Assembly (NCBI GenBank): GCA_000621985.1
Contig: JHWW01000001.1
Coordinates: forward strand, 496,001 to 560,000
Reading direction: 5' to 3'
Source of the DNA: Lachnospiraceae bacterium V9D3004
Lineage (GTDB): Bacteria > Bacillota > Clostridia > Lachnospirales > Lachnospiraceae
DNA: 64,000 nucleotides
The notes beneath the pieces were generated by a model. The model worked only from the letters and a program-made list of their open reading frames with translations. It was not told where the DNA came from and made no database searches. This document shows positions 43,888-53,987 of this stretch, piece after piece (within the stretch, counting starts at the first letter, position 1; every line of letters begins with the position of its first letter). Both the position numbers and the translations under genes were made by a program.

Positions 43888-45420
43888 ATGCAATATACAA
43901 TGAATGAACTGATATACAATGCAAAAGCTCCGGCAGAAAGCAGTGTGACCGTGGATCTGAAGGCGGAATTTATTGCTCCTTCCGGTAAGATGATTACCGT
44001 AAAGGGCTTTTATTGCGGGAATGATACATATAAGATAAGATTCTATCCGATTGAACCGGGAACATATAAGTACTCGGTATCAGGTATAATAACTGATAGT
44101 GGTGAGATTGAATGTGTGTCTAATGACAGCGTATCAAAGGAGGGTTCATACAAGTCACACGGTATGGTCCGCCCCGCCGGTAACCATTTCCGTTACGATG
44201 ACGGTACATGGTTCTATCCTTTCGGAACGACCGTTTATGCGCTCATACACCAGGAAAAGAAGCTTATCGAACAGACACTTGCAACACTTAAAGGAGCACC
44301 GTTCAATAAGGTGAGAATGTGTGTATTCCCCAAGGACTACGATTATAATAAAAATGAACCGGAATTATATGCATATGAGAAGGATGATAACGGTAAGTGG
44401 GATTATAACAGGCCGTGTTATGAATTTTATGAGCATCTAGAAAGCGTGATCACGGAGCTTAATTCTTATGGAATACAATGTGATCTCATATTGTTCCATC
44501 CGTATGACAGATGGGGCTTTTCAAAGATGAACATGGAAGAAGCAGACCTTTACATAGATTATATAACGAGAAGATTGTCCGCATATCCCAATGTATGGTG
44601 GAGCCTTGCAAATGAATTCGATATATTGGATTACAGTAGGTGCGAATGGGAACATATTGCGGCTAAGGTACATGAGTGTGATCCGTTCGGACATCTGTTA
44701 AGTAATCATAATTGTATAGAATTCTGGGATTTTGATAATAAGGATACAACCCATATATGTCTCCAGATAAAGAGCGTTGACGATATTAATCATATGATCG
44801 ACAGATATAACAAGCCTCTTATGGTCGACGAGTGTTGTTATGAGGGAACGATAATGTTAGAGTGGGGCAATATATCAGGATTTGAGATGGTGAATAAGTT
44901 TTGGAAATGCATCACTCAGGGCGGATATTGCACTCACGGAGAGACTTATCTTTGCGATGACGATATCCTATGGTGGTCCAAAGGAGGAATTCTTAAGGGA
45001 GAGAGCCCTGCAAGAATTGAATTCCTAAAGAATATCGTTGAAGAACTTCCCGGACCGCTAACATACTGCGGTGATGAATTCACCAGAGAAAAATATGAAG
45101 CTCTTAAGGAAGATCCCGAAAAATGCGATAACGAATTCTGGCGGGCTGTGATAAAAGCGGATTGGGAGCGTGCAAGAGAAGCACTTACCAATGGCAAGGA
45201 ATTCATGGGCTGTTATGAAGATCTTGCGTATCTCAGGTATTATGAGAGAAAATGCCCCGGTAAAGGTATATTTGATCTGCCGGAAGATAAGAAATATATT
45301 ATCGAAGTGATTGATGTATGGAATATGACAAGACAGATAGCAGAAAACGGCGCAAGCGGCCATGTTGAAGTCGTTCTTCCGGGTAAGGAGGGCATCGCGC
45401 TTCTTGCCCGGAAGATATAA
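43888..45420 (+). CDS. DUF5060/DUF4038-type TIM-barrel glycosidase-like protein, cytoplasmic
   Basis: The 510-residue protein has no signal peptide. The N-terminal beta domain (about 1-90) fits DUF5060; the barrel starts near MVRPAGNHFRYDDGTWFYPFG, a DUF4038 hallmark. A likely catalytic Glu lies in WWSLANEFDI, with another acidic cluster in PLMVDECCYEG. Related enzymes include apiosidase-like and other poorly characterised hydrolases. The ATG at 43888 follows AGAGAGGA; a TTG two codons earlier is less likely. It probably handles an imported oligosaccharide released by the neighbouring secreted GH43. The last 130 residues (DUF5605-like) are of unknown role. Confidence 0.82.
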   Translation: MQYTMNELIYNAKAPAESSVTVDLKAEFIAPSGKMITVKGFYCGNDTYKIRFYPIEPGTYKYSVSGIITDSGEIECVSNDSVSKEGSYKSHGMVRPAGNHFRYDDGTWFYPFGTTVYALIHQEKKLIEQTLATLKGAPFNKVRMCVFPKDYDYNKNEPELYAYEKDDNGKWDYNRPCYEFYEHLESVITELNSYGIQCDLILFHPYDRWGFSKMNMEEADLYIDYITRRLSAYPNVWWSLANEFDILDYSRCEWEHIAAKVHECDPFGHLLSNHNCIEFWDFDNKDTTHICLQIKSVDDINHMIDRYNKPLMVDECCYEGTIMLEWGNISGFEMVNKFWKCITQGGYCTHGETYLCDDDILWWSKGGILKGESPARIEFLKNIVEELPGPLTYCGDEFTREKYEALKEDPEKCDNEFWRAVIKADWERAREALTNGKEFMGCYEDLAYLRYYERKCPGKGIFDLPEDKKYIIEVIDVWNMTRQIAENGASGHVEVVLPGKEGIALLARKI

Positions 45421-45441
45421 GGAATGATTATTAAGTAAGCG

Positions 45442-45470
45442 TTGATAATATTTTCAATCCGTGTTATCCT
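45442..45470 (+). promoter_or_regulatory. Promoter of the Nudix gene
   Basis: TTGATA at 45442-45447, 17-base spacer, TATCCT at 45465-45470, about 30 bases before the start codon. Confidence 0.6.
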
Positions 45471-45501
45471 AGATTTAATCATATTCTTGGGGGTGTAGCT
45501 G

Positions 45502-45951
45502 ATGAAGAGAAGCAGAAGCATGGCATTGATCACAAGAGGTGATAAGATACTTGTTGTAAAACATCAGTTTCCTGACAGAAGCTTCTATATTCTTCCGGGA
45601 GGTGGAGTTGAACCGGGAGAAGATCCTGAAGTGACAGTGATCAGGGAACTTAAGGAAGAGTGCGGGCTTGAAGGTACAATAATACGACCGCTTAATGTGA
45701 CATTTAAGGATAACGGTCGTAAGGAATATGTATACGAGGTCAGCATTCCGGATGATGCCGAACCCGTAATGGGAATGGATCCGGAGATTCCGGCAGATAA
45801 GCAGGTCCTCGTTGAAGTGGCATGGAAGAGACTTGAAGAATTAAATGAACACGACAGGGCTTTTCTCTGGTCATACGGACTGATCAGAATACCGCAATTC
45901 AGACAGACGGTTTTGTCATGGCCTGACGTGATCAGTTATCCGGGAATGTAG
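45502..45951 (+). CDS. Nudix hydrolase
   Basis: The 149-residue enzyme contains a complete Nudix box near residues 33-56: GGVEPGEDPEVTVIRELKEE followed by CGL, matching GX5EX7REUXEEXGU. Nudix proteins hydrolyse nucleoside diphosphates linked to other groups. The substrate is not predictable here. GGGGGTG lies upstream of the ATG. It stands alone between a promoter at 45442 and a hairpin at 45970. Confidence 0.93.
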   Translation: MKRSRSMALITRGDKILVVKHQFPDRSFYILPGGGVEPGEDPEVTVIRELKEECGLEGTIIRPLNVTFKDNGRKEYVYEVSIPDDAEPVMGMDPEIPADKQVLVEVAWKRLEELNEHDRAFLWSYGLIRIPQFRQTVLSWPDVISYPGM

Positions 45952-45969
45952 ATATTTCAGTACAAATTA

Positions 45970-45994
45970 AGCCCCGCAATGGATTTGCGGGGCT
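45970..45994. terminator. GC-rich hairpin after the Nudix gene, possible terminator
   Basis: AGCCCCGCAA (45970-45979) pairs perfectly with TTGCGGGGCT (45985-45994) around a 5-base loop. The downstream side lacks a T-run on the + strand, so efficiency is uncertain. Confidence 0.5.
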
Positions 45995-46046
45995 GAACAG
46001 TTGTTAAGAGCGTACAATAACAGAGTGCCGGTTAATGGAGATAAAA

Positions 46047-46838
46047 ATGGACGAATATACTGCATTTGCATATATATATGATGAATTCATGGACAACATT
46101 CCTTACGAGGAATGCAGTGTCTATCTGAAAGCGTTGCTCAAAGAGTATGGAATAACGGAAGGAACCGTTGCGGAGCTTGGCTGCGGAACAGGGACCATAA
46201 CAAGAGTGCTGGCACGCGCAGGATATGATGTTGTCGGTATAGATCTGTCAGAGGACATGCTTACAAGGGCTCAAAGCTACGAATATGAAACTGATGAAGG
46301 CGGGGATGATGATGCGAGAGAACATGAGCAGGGCGTTATCATATATTCGCATCAGGATATGAGGGAGTTTACGATTCCTTATAAGGTTAATGCCGTTGTC
46401 AGTATAAGTGACAGCATGAATTATGTAAGAAACAGGGAAGATCTTTTGAAGGTTTTCCACAGGGTATATGAATGCCTTGAAGATGGCGGCATACTGATAT
46501 TTGATCTTAAGACGGATCATTTCTTCAAGAAGGTGCTTGGCAATAAGACCATAACCGATATCAGGGATGAAGCCGTGCTCATATGGGAGAATGAATATGA
46601 TGAGAATAAGAGAGACAATACATATTACCTCACGATGTTCATAGAAGATGATGAAAATGAGGAACTGTATAACAGATATGAAGAGATACACGTTCAGCAT
46701 GCATTTACCAAAGACGAAGTGGAAAACACTTTGAGAGCTGCGGGACTCGAACCGTTATATGCCTATGAGGCATTTGGAAGGATAATTGCAAATCAGACAA
46801 GCGAGAGGATATATTATATAGCGCGAAAGAAAAGGTGA
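46047..46838 (+). CDS. Class I SAM-dependent methyltransferase
   Basis: At 263 residues the protein has the SAM-binding motif I VAELGCGTGTITRVL, motif II region VVGIDLSEDML and a motif with VSISDSMNYV. The methyl acceptor is unknown; similar proteins in Firmicutes are annotated only by fold. ATG 46047 has GGAG six bases upstream. An acidic insert (ETDEGGDDDAREHEQG) between motifs is unusual. The gene is separated from Hsp33 by 85 bases that contain its neighbour's promoter. Confidence 0.9.
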   Translation: MDEYTAFAYIYDEFMDNIPYEECSVYLKALLKEYGITEGTVAELGCGTGTITRVLARAGYDVVGIDLSEDMLTRAQSYEYETDEGGDDDAREHEQGVIIYSHQDMREFTIPYKVNAVVSISDSMNYVRNREDLLKVFHRVYECLEDGGILIFDLKTDHFFKKVLGNKTITDIRDEAVLIWENEYDENKRDNTYYLTMFIEDDENEELYNRYEEIHVQHAFTKDEVENTLRAAGLEPLYAYEAFGRIIANQTSERIYYIARKKR

Positions 46839-46892
46839 TCCTTCCTACATAACATAAGTGAGTTGGGGTGCCAAACAACCACGATTAAATCA

Positions 46893-46901
46893 TGATATAA
46901 T
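46893..46901 (+). promoter_or_regulatory. Extended -10 promoter for hslO
   Basis: TGATATAAT: TGN followed by a perfect TATAAT (46896-46901), without a convincing -35 box. It lies just upstream of the Hsp33 ribosome site. Confidence 0.4.
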
Positions 46902-46923
46902 AAAATTGCACAGGGGAAAACAT

Positions 46924-47817
46924 ATGGAAGATTACATTATCAGGGCAACGGCTGCTGACAATCAGATCAGGGCATTTGCCGCATACACGAAGAATATGGT
47001 AGAAACAGCCAGAGGGATACACAATACAAGTCCTGTTGCCACGGCTGCACTGGGAAGACTTCTCACAGCAGGAAGCATGATGGGAATCATGATGAAAGGG
47101 GATAATGATATCCTTACTCTTCAGATACGGGGACAGGGTGCTTTAGGCGGCATAGTGGTAACAGCCGATTCAAAGGGCAATGTCAAAGGGTATGTGAATG
47201 AACCTATGGTGATACTTCCCGCCAACGATCGAGGAAAGCTTGATGTAAGCGGAGCTATCGGACCCGGAACACTTACCGTGATCATGGATATCGGGTTGAA
47301 AGAGCCTTATCAGGGGCAGGTTGAGCTTGTATCCGGAGAAATTGCAGAAGACATTACATATTATTATGCCGTATCGGAGCAGACGCCTTCTTCGGTGGCG
47401 TTAGGAGTGCTTATGAATGGAAATGATACGGGTGAACTCGTTAATACCGTAAGACAGGCCGGAGGATTCATAATCCAGCTTATGCCTGATACCGATGAAA
47501 GTGTTATAAGTGCGGTAGAGAACAAACTCTCGGGTATCAGTTCCGTTACGACATTACTTGACAGAGGAATGACTCCCGAAGATATACTTAACGAAGTGCT
47601 CGGAGATCTCGGAGTCTGCATTACCGACAGATATGATACGAGGTTTAAGTGCAACTGTTCAAGGGAACGTGTTGAAAAAGCACTTATAAGCCTTGGCAGA
47701 AAGGAACTTAAGGATATTATAAATGATGGTGAGGATGTGACACTCAACTGCCATTTTTGCAACACAGATTATACTTACAGTATATCAGAGATCAAAGAAC
47801 TGCTTGGGGAATTATAA
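46924..47817 (+). CDS. hslO: Redox-regulated chaperone Hsp33
   Basis: The 297-residue protein matches Hsp33 over its full length. The N-terminal domain starts DYIIRATAADNQIRAFA, and the central segment has VVTADSKGNVKGYVNEP. The C-terminal zinc switch has CNCS near residue 240 and CHFC about 33 residues later, the CxC and CxxC pair that releases zinc on oxidation. Oxidised Hsp33 holds unfolding proteins in the cytoplasm. The start at 46924 has AGGGG before it; an in-frame ATG at 46858 overlaps the promoter. An SH3/glucosaminidase gene follows after 16 bases. Confidence 0.95.
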   Translation: MEDYIIRATAADNQIRAFAAYTKNMVETARGIHNTSPVATAALGRLLTAGSMMGIMMKGDNDILTLQIRGQGALGGIVVTADSKGNVKGYVNEPMVILPANDRGKLDVSGAIGPGTLTVIMDIGLKEPYQGQVELVSGEIAEDITYYYAVSEQTPSSVALGVLMNGNDTGELVNTVRQAGGFIIQLMPDTDESVISAVENKLSGISSVTTLLDRGMTPEDILNEVLGDLGVCITDRYDTRFKCNCSRERVEKALISLGRKELKDIINDGEDVTLNCHFCNTDYTYSISEIKELLGEL

Positions 47818-47833
47818 GAACAGGTGGGGTAAT

Positions 47834-50050
47834 ATGAACGAAAGAACAATTAAGAGTACAAAAGTATTAAGGATCGCATTTATGACCGGCGTCATTATAA
47901 CAGTTTTAATGACTTTATATTTTGTGGGCATTCAGTCAAAAGCTGCCGCAAAGACCGGTACCGTCAACACTGACGGGCTTAATGTCCGAACGGGAGCGGG
48001 AACGAATTTCGACATACTGAAGGTGAATGATGAGTATGTAAGATTGTCAAAGAATACAAAGGTGGATATTAAGGAAGAATTAACCGGCGGCTGGTACAGG
48101 GTGACGTTCACATTTGACGGAAAGTCATATGAAGGTTATGTTGCTTCAGCATATGTTAATACCGGGTCCGGAAAAAACGCAGACAGTACGGCGGATAAGA
48201 ACATGCTTGCCGGTAACCTGAACATTGCCGCAACGATGATCACAAAGCAGAAAGTATATAATAAGGCATCAAAGAAGGGTGGTTATCTCCAATATAACGG
48301 AAAACAGATATATGTGAAAAAGGGTGCAAACCTTAAGATAACCGGTGTTTACAAAGTGTCAAAGAAACGCTGGTACAGGATTACATTTACATACAAAAAG
48401 AATAAAATGACTGGCTTTATCAATTATGGAAATGTAAAACTGACTGCCGGCAGCAAAGTTAAATCATACATTAACAACAAGACCTTCGTATACTCCAAAA
48501 CATCAAAGTATGCTTATGTTAAAGTAAAAAAGAAGAAAGTTAAGCTTAAATATAATAAAAAAATCAACGTGACTGCTGAAAAGACCTCATCGGGAATTAA
48601 GTGGTTTAAGATAAGATATGTGTATGGTAACAAGACAAGGACCGGATGGGTTCCCGCACAGAACGTAATGTTCATATCAGGTAAAGATACAGGCACTGAA
48701 GAATCGGCCAAAGCAACGGATTCCCCGAAAGCAACGGCAAAGCCTACACCAAGACCCGTAGCAGCATTGTCCGATGCTGAATTTGAGGCGTCCATGACAG
48801 CAGAAGGGTTCCCCGAAAGCTATAAGAATGATCTTAGATTGCTTCATCAGAAATACCCTTACTGGCAGTTTAGCAGTATTAAGACGGGAATAGACTGGAA
48901 TACCGCAGTTGATAAAGAATCAGTACCGGGTAAGAGTCTTGTTCCGAATACGAGAACCACCGGCTGGAAGTCAACAGATCCGGCAGCATATAACTGGACT
49001 ACCGATTCTTACAAAGTGTTTGACGGACTTCAATGGGTGGCTGCTTCGAGAGAAGGCGTGGCATATTATATGGATCCGCGTAATTTCCTGGAAGAGAAAT
49101 ATATATTCATGTTCGAAGCGCTTGCATACGAAGAGAATTATCAGAACGTTGACGGGGTTGCAACAATACTTAATAACACCCTGTTTTCCGGTAACAGCTT
49201 TGTATATACGAATGAAACGGGAACACAGATTGAGAAATCATATCAGGATGCGATAATGGAAGCCGGAGTTATCAACGGAGTAAGCCCTTATCATCTCGCA
49301 AGCAGGATAAGACAGGAAGTTGTAACCGGAACAAATACTGTCAGCAATTCCGTAACGGGAACAGTATCCGGATATGAGGGAATATATAATTTTTACAATA
49401 TAGGAGCTTCCGACAGTGCCGGAGGCGGAGCAGTGCAGAACGGATTAAAATTTGCATCTTCGGGATCGTCATATCTGAGACCGTGGAACAATCCTTACAA
49501 GGCTATTGTCGGCGGAGCGCAGTACATCGCCAACAATTATATATCAAGAGGGCAGAATACGTTATATCTTGAAAGATTCAACGTTACTGCGAAGAATACA
49601 TATGATCATCAATATATGACCAATGTGGCGGCAGCATATTCGGAAGCATCCAAAGTATATACCGCATACAAGGATTGGATGGCGAACGTTCCTATTCTGT
49701 TCTATATTCCCGTATACGAGAATATGCCCGAACAGGCATGTCAGGCGCCTACAGGCAACCTGAATCCGAATAATTATCTCAGGAATCTGACGGTAACGGG
49801 AGCATCAGGGACAGCGTATGCATTTACACCGGCATTTGATGCATCTAACGGCGGGACCGTGACTTATACGGTAAATGTACCGCTTGCCGAAGGAGCGGTA
49901 ACTATAGCAGCGGAGACGGTTAATAAGAATGCAACTGTAGCCGGAGCAGGCACTGTTACGTTGCAGGCGACACCAGTTACGGTTCCCATACAGGTTACCG
50001 CACAGGATGGCAATGTAAGAAATTATACGCTTATACTTAATTGTTACTAA
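47834..50050 (+). CDS. Exported SH3-domain glucosaminidase (GH73-like) with cadherin-like tail
   Basis: The 738-residue protein has one N-terminal membrane helix or signal (FMTGVIITVLMTLYFVGI). Bacterial SH3 domains come next: the first (GTVNTDGLNVRTGAGTNFDI) is canonical, and two Lys-rich, more divergent ones follow to about residue 285. After a Pro/Thr linker comes a glucosaminidase domain (about 400-590), with PYHLASRIRQEV and GIYNFYNIGASDS resembling the GH73/Bax-like active-site region. The C-terminus (about 645-738) is a cadherin-like beta-sandwich. It would cleave peptidoglycan outside the cell. AGGTGGGG precedes the ATG. The next gene also encodes a cadherin-like domain, suggesting that the pair works together. 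Confidence 0.87.
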   Translation: MNERTIKSTKVLRIAFMTGVIITVLMTLYFVGIQSKAAAKTGTVNTDGLNVRTGAGTNFDILKVNDEYVRLSKNTKVDIKEELTGGWYRVTFTFDGKSYEGYVASAYVNTGSGKNADSTADKNMLAGNLNIAATMITKQKVYNKASKKGGYLQYNGKQIYVKKGANLKITGVYKVSKKRWYRITFTYKKNKMTGFINYGNVKLTAGSKVKSYINNKTFVYSKTSKYAYVKVKKKKVKLKYNKKINVTAEKTSSGIKWFKIRYVYGNKTRTGWVPAQNVMFISGKDTGTEESAKATDSPKATAKPTPRPVAALSDAEFEASMTAEGFPESYKNDLRLLHQKYPYWQFSSIKTGIDWNTAVDKESVPGKSLVPNTRTTGWKSTDPAAYNWTTDSYKVFDGLQWVAASREGVAYYMDPRNFLEEKYIFMFEALAYEENYQNVDGVATILNNTLFSGNSFVYTNETGTQIEKSYQDAIMEAGVINGVSPYHLASRIRQEVVTGTNTVSNSVTGTVSGYEGIYNFYNIGASDSAGGGAVQNGLKFASSGSSYLRPWNNPYKAIVGGAQYIANNYISRGQNTLYLERFNVTAKNTYDHQYMTNVAAAYSEASKVYTAYKDWMANVPILFYIPVYENMPEQACQAPTGNLNPNNYLRNLTVTGASGTAYAFTPAFDASNGGTVTYTVNVPLAEGAVTIAAETVNKNATVAGAGTVTLQATPVTVPIQVTAQDGNVRNYTLILNCY

Positions 50051-50128
50051 CTGTATTGTTAATATATATATGACAACGTTGAAACATATTATGCTAAGAT
50101 ATACATCACCGGAATAAGGAGGATTTGT

Positions 50129-51433
50129 ATGAATAAGGTAGTAAGGGGGACACTGTTAATATTGGCATTTTGCGCTTTTATGGCATTTGGGTTTGGAGCC
50201 GACAAGGTATCCGCATCAAGCGCCATGATAGAATTCACATCAAGTGATTCCTCGGTTGATAAGGGCAATTCATTTACGGTGCTAATGACAGTTAACGGTT
50301 CTGACGGTATCAAATCAGTGGATGCTTACGTTTCATATGATTCAACCAAGATGGATTTTGCCGGAGGCGGTAAGTACGTATCGGGAAGTAACGGTCTTCT
50401 TCATGTTGCTGCAGATGATCTCGACGGCAGTAAGACCAGTGTGAAATTCTCGCTTCAGTTTGAGGCAGTCGGTGAGGGTAATGTCCAGATAGGAATATCG
50501 GACACCGCTAACGTTTACGATAATACGGGAACTCAGATGTCTACATCAAGCAACAGAGTGTCCGTGACTCTTAAGGGAAACGGAGAATCAACTGAGCAGA
50601 CACAGACAGAGAGTCAGTTACCGGATATAACATCGACCGCCAGTTCCGATAATAAGTTAAAAGAACTGTTGGTCAGTGATGGAAAGCTTAAGCCGGCATT
50701 TTCTCCGGACGTTTCCAAATATTCACTTACTGTTGATAACAAGACCGAAAACCTTTATTTTTCATTCAAAGCATCCGATTCACAGGCTGTTGTCACTTTG
50801 ACGGGCAACAAGGGGTTGAAAGAAGGAAAGAATAAAGTTAAGATCCTTGTTGCCGCACCTAACAGGGACATAAGAACATATACGATCAAAGTTAAGAGAG
50901 AGACCGCCGAAGAATCAAGACAGAGAGCCATGTCTGAAGGCGGAGTGTCAGGCAATATCGGTTTTGATGTTATGGAAGAAAACGGTGAAGTATATATAAG
51001 AAACAGTTATGAATTCAAGATCGTTGATGTGGAAAACAGCGAGCTTATACCTTCCGGATATGTTAAAACATCGGTAAGATTATATGGCGTAAACGTTACT
51101 GCATACACAATGGCGAATGATCTTGAGAATGATTTCCTGCTCATGTATTGCATGAACAGTAACGGAGATAAGGAATTCTACCAATATGACAGGCAGGAGA
51201 AGAGTCTTCAGAGATATACCGGTAATCTTATCGACAGGGTTAATTCCAGCAATCTTCCGGAATCGGCTGAGGATATGACCGCAAAAGAATACGAAGACAA
51301 TCTGAACCAGCTTGCGATCATAATAGCGGTTCTGGCAGCAGTAGGAGTACTGCTGGTATTATGTATTATCAGTATGACAATAAAGAATATCAAGTCTAAG
51401 TCGGGTAAAGACGAAGACGAACTTGATTTTTAG
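50129..51433 (+). CDS. Membrane-anchored cohesin-like/cadherin-like surface protein
   Basis: The 434-residue protein has a signal peptide (LLILAFCAFMAFGFG, cleavage near VSA/S). A cohesin-like domain follows (about 30-150, with VDAYVSYDSTKMDFAGGG), then a linker, then a cadherin-like beta-sandwich (about 175-260, LVSDGKLKPAFSPDVSKY). A soluble region and a C-terminal membrane helix (about 392-416) with a short basic-acidic cytoplasmic tail complete it. It is held in the membrane with its domains outside. Cohesins bind dockerins in cellulosomes, but no dockerin is visible here, so another role, such as holding the upstream glucosaminidase, is possible. AAGGAGG precedes the ATG. It is 16 bases upstream of clpC. 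Confidence 0.82.
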   Translation: MNKVVRGTLLILAFCAFMAFGFGADKVSASSAMIEFTSSDSSVDKGNSFTVLMTVNGSDGIKSVDAYVSYDSTKMDFAGGGKYVSGSNGLLHVAADDLDGSKTSVKFSLQFEAVGEGNVQIGISDTANVYDNTGTQMSTSSNRVSVTLKGNGESTEQTQTESQLPDITSTASSDNKLKELLVSDGKLKPAFSPDVSKYSLTVDNKTENLYFSFKASDSQAVVTLTGNKGLKEGKNKVKILVAAPNRDIRTYTIKVKRETAEESRQRAMSEGGVSGNIGFDVMEENGEVYIRNSYEFKIVDVENSELIPSGYVKTSVRLYGVNVTAYTMANDLENDFLLMYCMNSNGDKEFYQYDRQEKSLQRYTGNLIDRVNSSNLPESAEDMTAKEYEDNLNQLAIIIAVLAAVGVLLVLCIISMTIKNIKSKSGKDEDELDF

Positions 51434-51449
51434 TTAACAGGAGGAAAAT

Positions 51450-53897
51450 ATGACACCAAGTTATACAGACAGTGCAAGACAGGCCTTGAGAATTGCTTCT
51501 GATGTGGCTTATGAGCTTGCAGACGGTAATATTGGCACCGAGCATATCCTTATCGGTCTTGCAGGCTGTGACGGAGCGGCTGCGGGGATCCTTGAGAAGA
51601 ACAAGGTAGATAAGGACAAGCTTATCGAGATAGCCCAGACACTTATTGCTCCGACAACGGAAGTTCTCGTTCAGGGAAATGATGAATACACGCCCAAGGC
51701 GACGGCTCTTATCGAGTCATCAGCCAAGGAGGCAGCAAGGCTTGGTTCGAAAGTAGTGGGAACTGAGCATATTCTTATAGCAATGCTCAGGGAGAGTGAC
51801 TGTATTGCTGTAAGGCTTCTTAATACACTTGGGATAAATGTACAGAAATTATATGTTGACTGCATGCGTGCCCTCGGATTTGATACTGCTCAGGCAAAGA
51901 ACGATTATATGTCGGTAAGAGGCAGAAATTCCGGGAAGAGTAAGTCTGCTACGCCTGTTCTTGACCAGTACAGCAGGGATCTTACTGCTTATGCAGCATC
52001 AGGCAAACTGGATCCTGTCATCGGACGTGAGAAAGAACTGCAGTCGCTGATTCAGATACTCAGCAGAAGGACCAAGAATAATCCATGTCTTATAGGAGAG
52101 CCCGGAGTAGGTAAGACCGCGATCGCGGAAGCGCTTGCTGCAAGAATAGTCAGAGGTGAAGTGCCCGAGACGGTAAAAGATAAGAGACTTTTGACACTGG
52201 ATCTGTCCGGCATGGTTGCAGGTTCCAAGTACAGAGGCGAATTCGAAGAGAGGATCAAGCGTGCGATAAAAGAAGTTACAACAAGCGGAAACATTCTGTT
52301 ATTTATCGATGAGCTTCATACGATCATTGGCGCAGGCGGAGCCGAAGGGGCAATAGACGCTTCCAACATATTGAAGCCGTCTCTTGCAAGAGGAGAGGTT
52401 CAGCTTATCGGAGCCACTACTATTACCGAATACAGAAAATATATTGAGAAAGACGCCGCTCTTGAGCGAAGGTTCCAGCCGGTCATGGTAGAAGAACCCA
52501 CCGAAGCGGAGTCGATTCAGATACTCCTTGGATTGCGGAGCAGATATGAAGAACATCATCATGTAACGATAACCGATAAGGCTATCGATGCCGCCGTAAA
52601 ACTGACCAAAAGATACGTAAATGACAGATATCTTCCGGATAAAGCCATAGATGTAATGGATGAAGCGGCATCAAAAGTAAGGATAGGACTCCTTAATACC
52701 AATCCGGAGATCAAGGAGCTTGAAGAAAAGAACAGCAAACTTGAACTTGATAAGGAAGAGGCCCTGAAGGAAGAAAAGTATGACAGGGCATCCGCGATAA
52801 AGAAGGAACAGGACGAGAACCGTAAGCAGATCATGCACCTTCGAAGGGAGATGCGTATAAACAACGATTCTAACGGTGATGCAACTGTTGACGAAGAAGA
52901 AATATCGGCAATAATATCGGCATGGACCAAGATACCGGTACAGAGACTCAGAGAGACTGAGACGGAAAAGCTTCGTAATCTGGAAGAGCAGCTCCATAAG
53001 AGAGTAGTCGGACAGGATGAAGCGGTAACAAGCGTATCGAAAGCTGTAAGAAGGGGAAGAGTCGGGCTTCAGAACCCGAACAGACCTATCGGTTCATTTT
53101 TATTCCTCGGACCTACAGGTGTCGGTAAGACCGAATTATCAAAGGCACTTGCGGAAGCCGTATTCGGCAGGGAGAGCGCCATGATACGTGTTGACATGTC
53201 TGAGTACATGGAAAAGCACAGCGTATCCAAGATGATAGGTTCACCTCCGGGTTATGTGGGTTATGAGGAAGGCGGACAGCTAAGTGAACGTGTAAGGCGC
53301 AACCCATATTCGGTTCTGTTGTTTGATGAAGTTGAGAAAGCACATCCGGACGTATTCAATATACTCCTCCAGGTGCTCGAAGACGGTCATATTACCGATT
53401 CCCAGGGCCGTAAAGTAAGTTTCAGGGATACGATAATAATCATGACATCGAATGCCGGTGCGCAGAGAATAATGTCTCCGAAGCTTCTTGGTTTCTCTTC
53501 TGCACAGACGGAAGGTGAGGATTATAAGAAGATGAAAGCGGGTGTTATGGAAGAGATCAAGAAGCTCTTCAAGCCTGAATTCCTTAACAGAATTGATGAG
53601 ATACTTGTATTCCATTCGCTTACCAAAGATGACATAAAAGGCATAGTCAAGATCATGTTCGGCACCCTTGCCGATCGTGCAAAGGAACAGATGGATATTA
53701 CCCTTTCGCCTACGGAAGCGTTATATGATCACATTGCTGAAAACGGCTTTGACAAGGATTACGGAGCAAGGCCGATAAGGCGTGCGATCCAGACTGAAGT
53801 GGAAGACAGACTGGCTGATGAGATACTGGCAGGCAATGTTAAGAGACATTGGGCCGTGACCATTGACTGGGATGGAGAGAAGATTATAATATCGTAA
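51450..53897 (+). CDS. clpC: Clp protease ATP-binding subunit ClpC
   Basis: The 815-residue AAA+ unfoldase has Clp N repeats (about 1-145), a first ATPase domain with GEPGVGKTA and LFIDELHTIIGAGG, and a coiled/UVR-like middle region (about 415-460). The second ATPase domain has GPTGVGKTE and LLFDEVEKAHPDV. Length and middle region fit ClpC rather than ClpB (shorter middle domain) or ClpA. It unfolds substrates for ClpP. Neither ctsR nor mcsA/mcsB, the usual operon partners, is adjacent. Instead it lies 16 bases after the cohesin-like gene. AGGAGG precedes the ATG. Confidence 0.95.
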   Translation: MTPSYTDSARQALRIASDVAYELADGNIGTEHILIGLAGCDGAAAGILEKNKVDKDKLIEIAQTLIAPTTEVLVQGNDEYTPKATALIESSAKEAARLGSKVVGTEHILIAMLRESDCIAVRLLNTLGINVQKLYVDCMRALGFDTAQAKNDYMSVRGRNSGKSKSATPVLDQYSRDLTAYAASGKLDPVIGREKELQSLIQILSRRTKNNPCLIGEPGVGKTAIAEALAARIVRGEVPETVKDKRLLTLDLSGMVAGSKYRGEFEERIKRAIKEVTTSGNILLFIDELHTIIGAGGAEGAIDASNILKPSLARGEVQLIGATTITEYRKYIEKDAALERRFQPVMVEEPTEAESIQILLGLRSRYEEHHHVTITDKAIDAAVKLTKRYVNDRYLPDKAIDVMDEAASKVRIGLLNTNPEIKELEEKNSKLELDKEEALKEEKYDRASAIKKEQDENRKQIMHLRREMRINNDSNGDATVDEEEISAIISAWTKIPVQRLRETETEKLRNLEEQLHKRVVGQDEAVTSVSKAVRRGRVGLQNPNRPIGSFLFLGPTGVGKTELSKALAEAVFGRESAMIRVDMSEYMEKHSVSKMIGSPPGYVGYEEGGQLSERVRRNPYSVLLFDEVEKAHPDVFNILLQVLEDGHITDSQGRKVSFRDTIIIMTSNAGAQRIMSPKLLGFSSAQTEGEDYKKMKAGVMEEIKKLFKPEFLNRIDEILVFHSLTKDDIKGIVKIMFGTLADRAKEQMDITLSPTEALYDHIAENGFDKDYGARPIRRAIQTEVEDRLADEILAGNVKRHWAVTIDWDGEKIIIS

Positions 53898-53987
53898 AAA
53901 TTCAGTAGCATTTTTCTGTCTGATGTATTATACTGAAGTTGTTAGTAATCGACTATATATATATCTTTAATAAGGAGGATTTTTGGG

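Noticed and set aside
50129-51433. Cellulosome scaffoldin interpretation of the cohesin-like protein
   Set aside because: Only one cohesin-like domain, a membrane anchor, and no dockerin in any glycosidase of the window.
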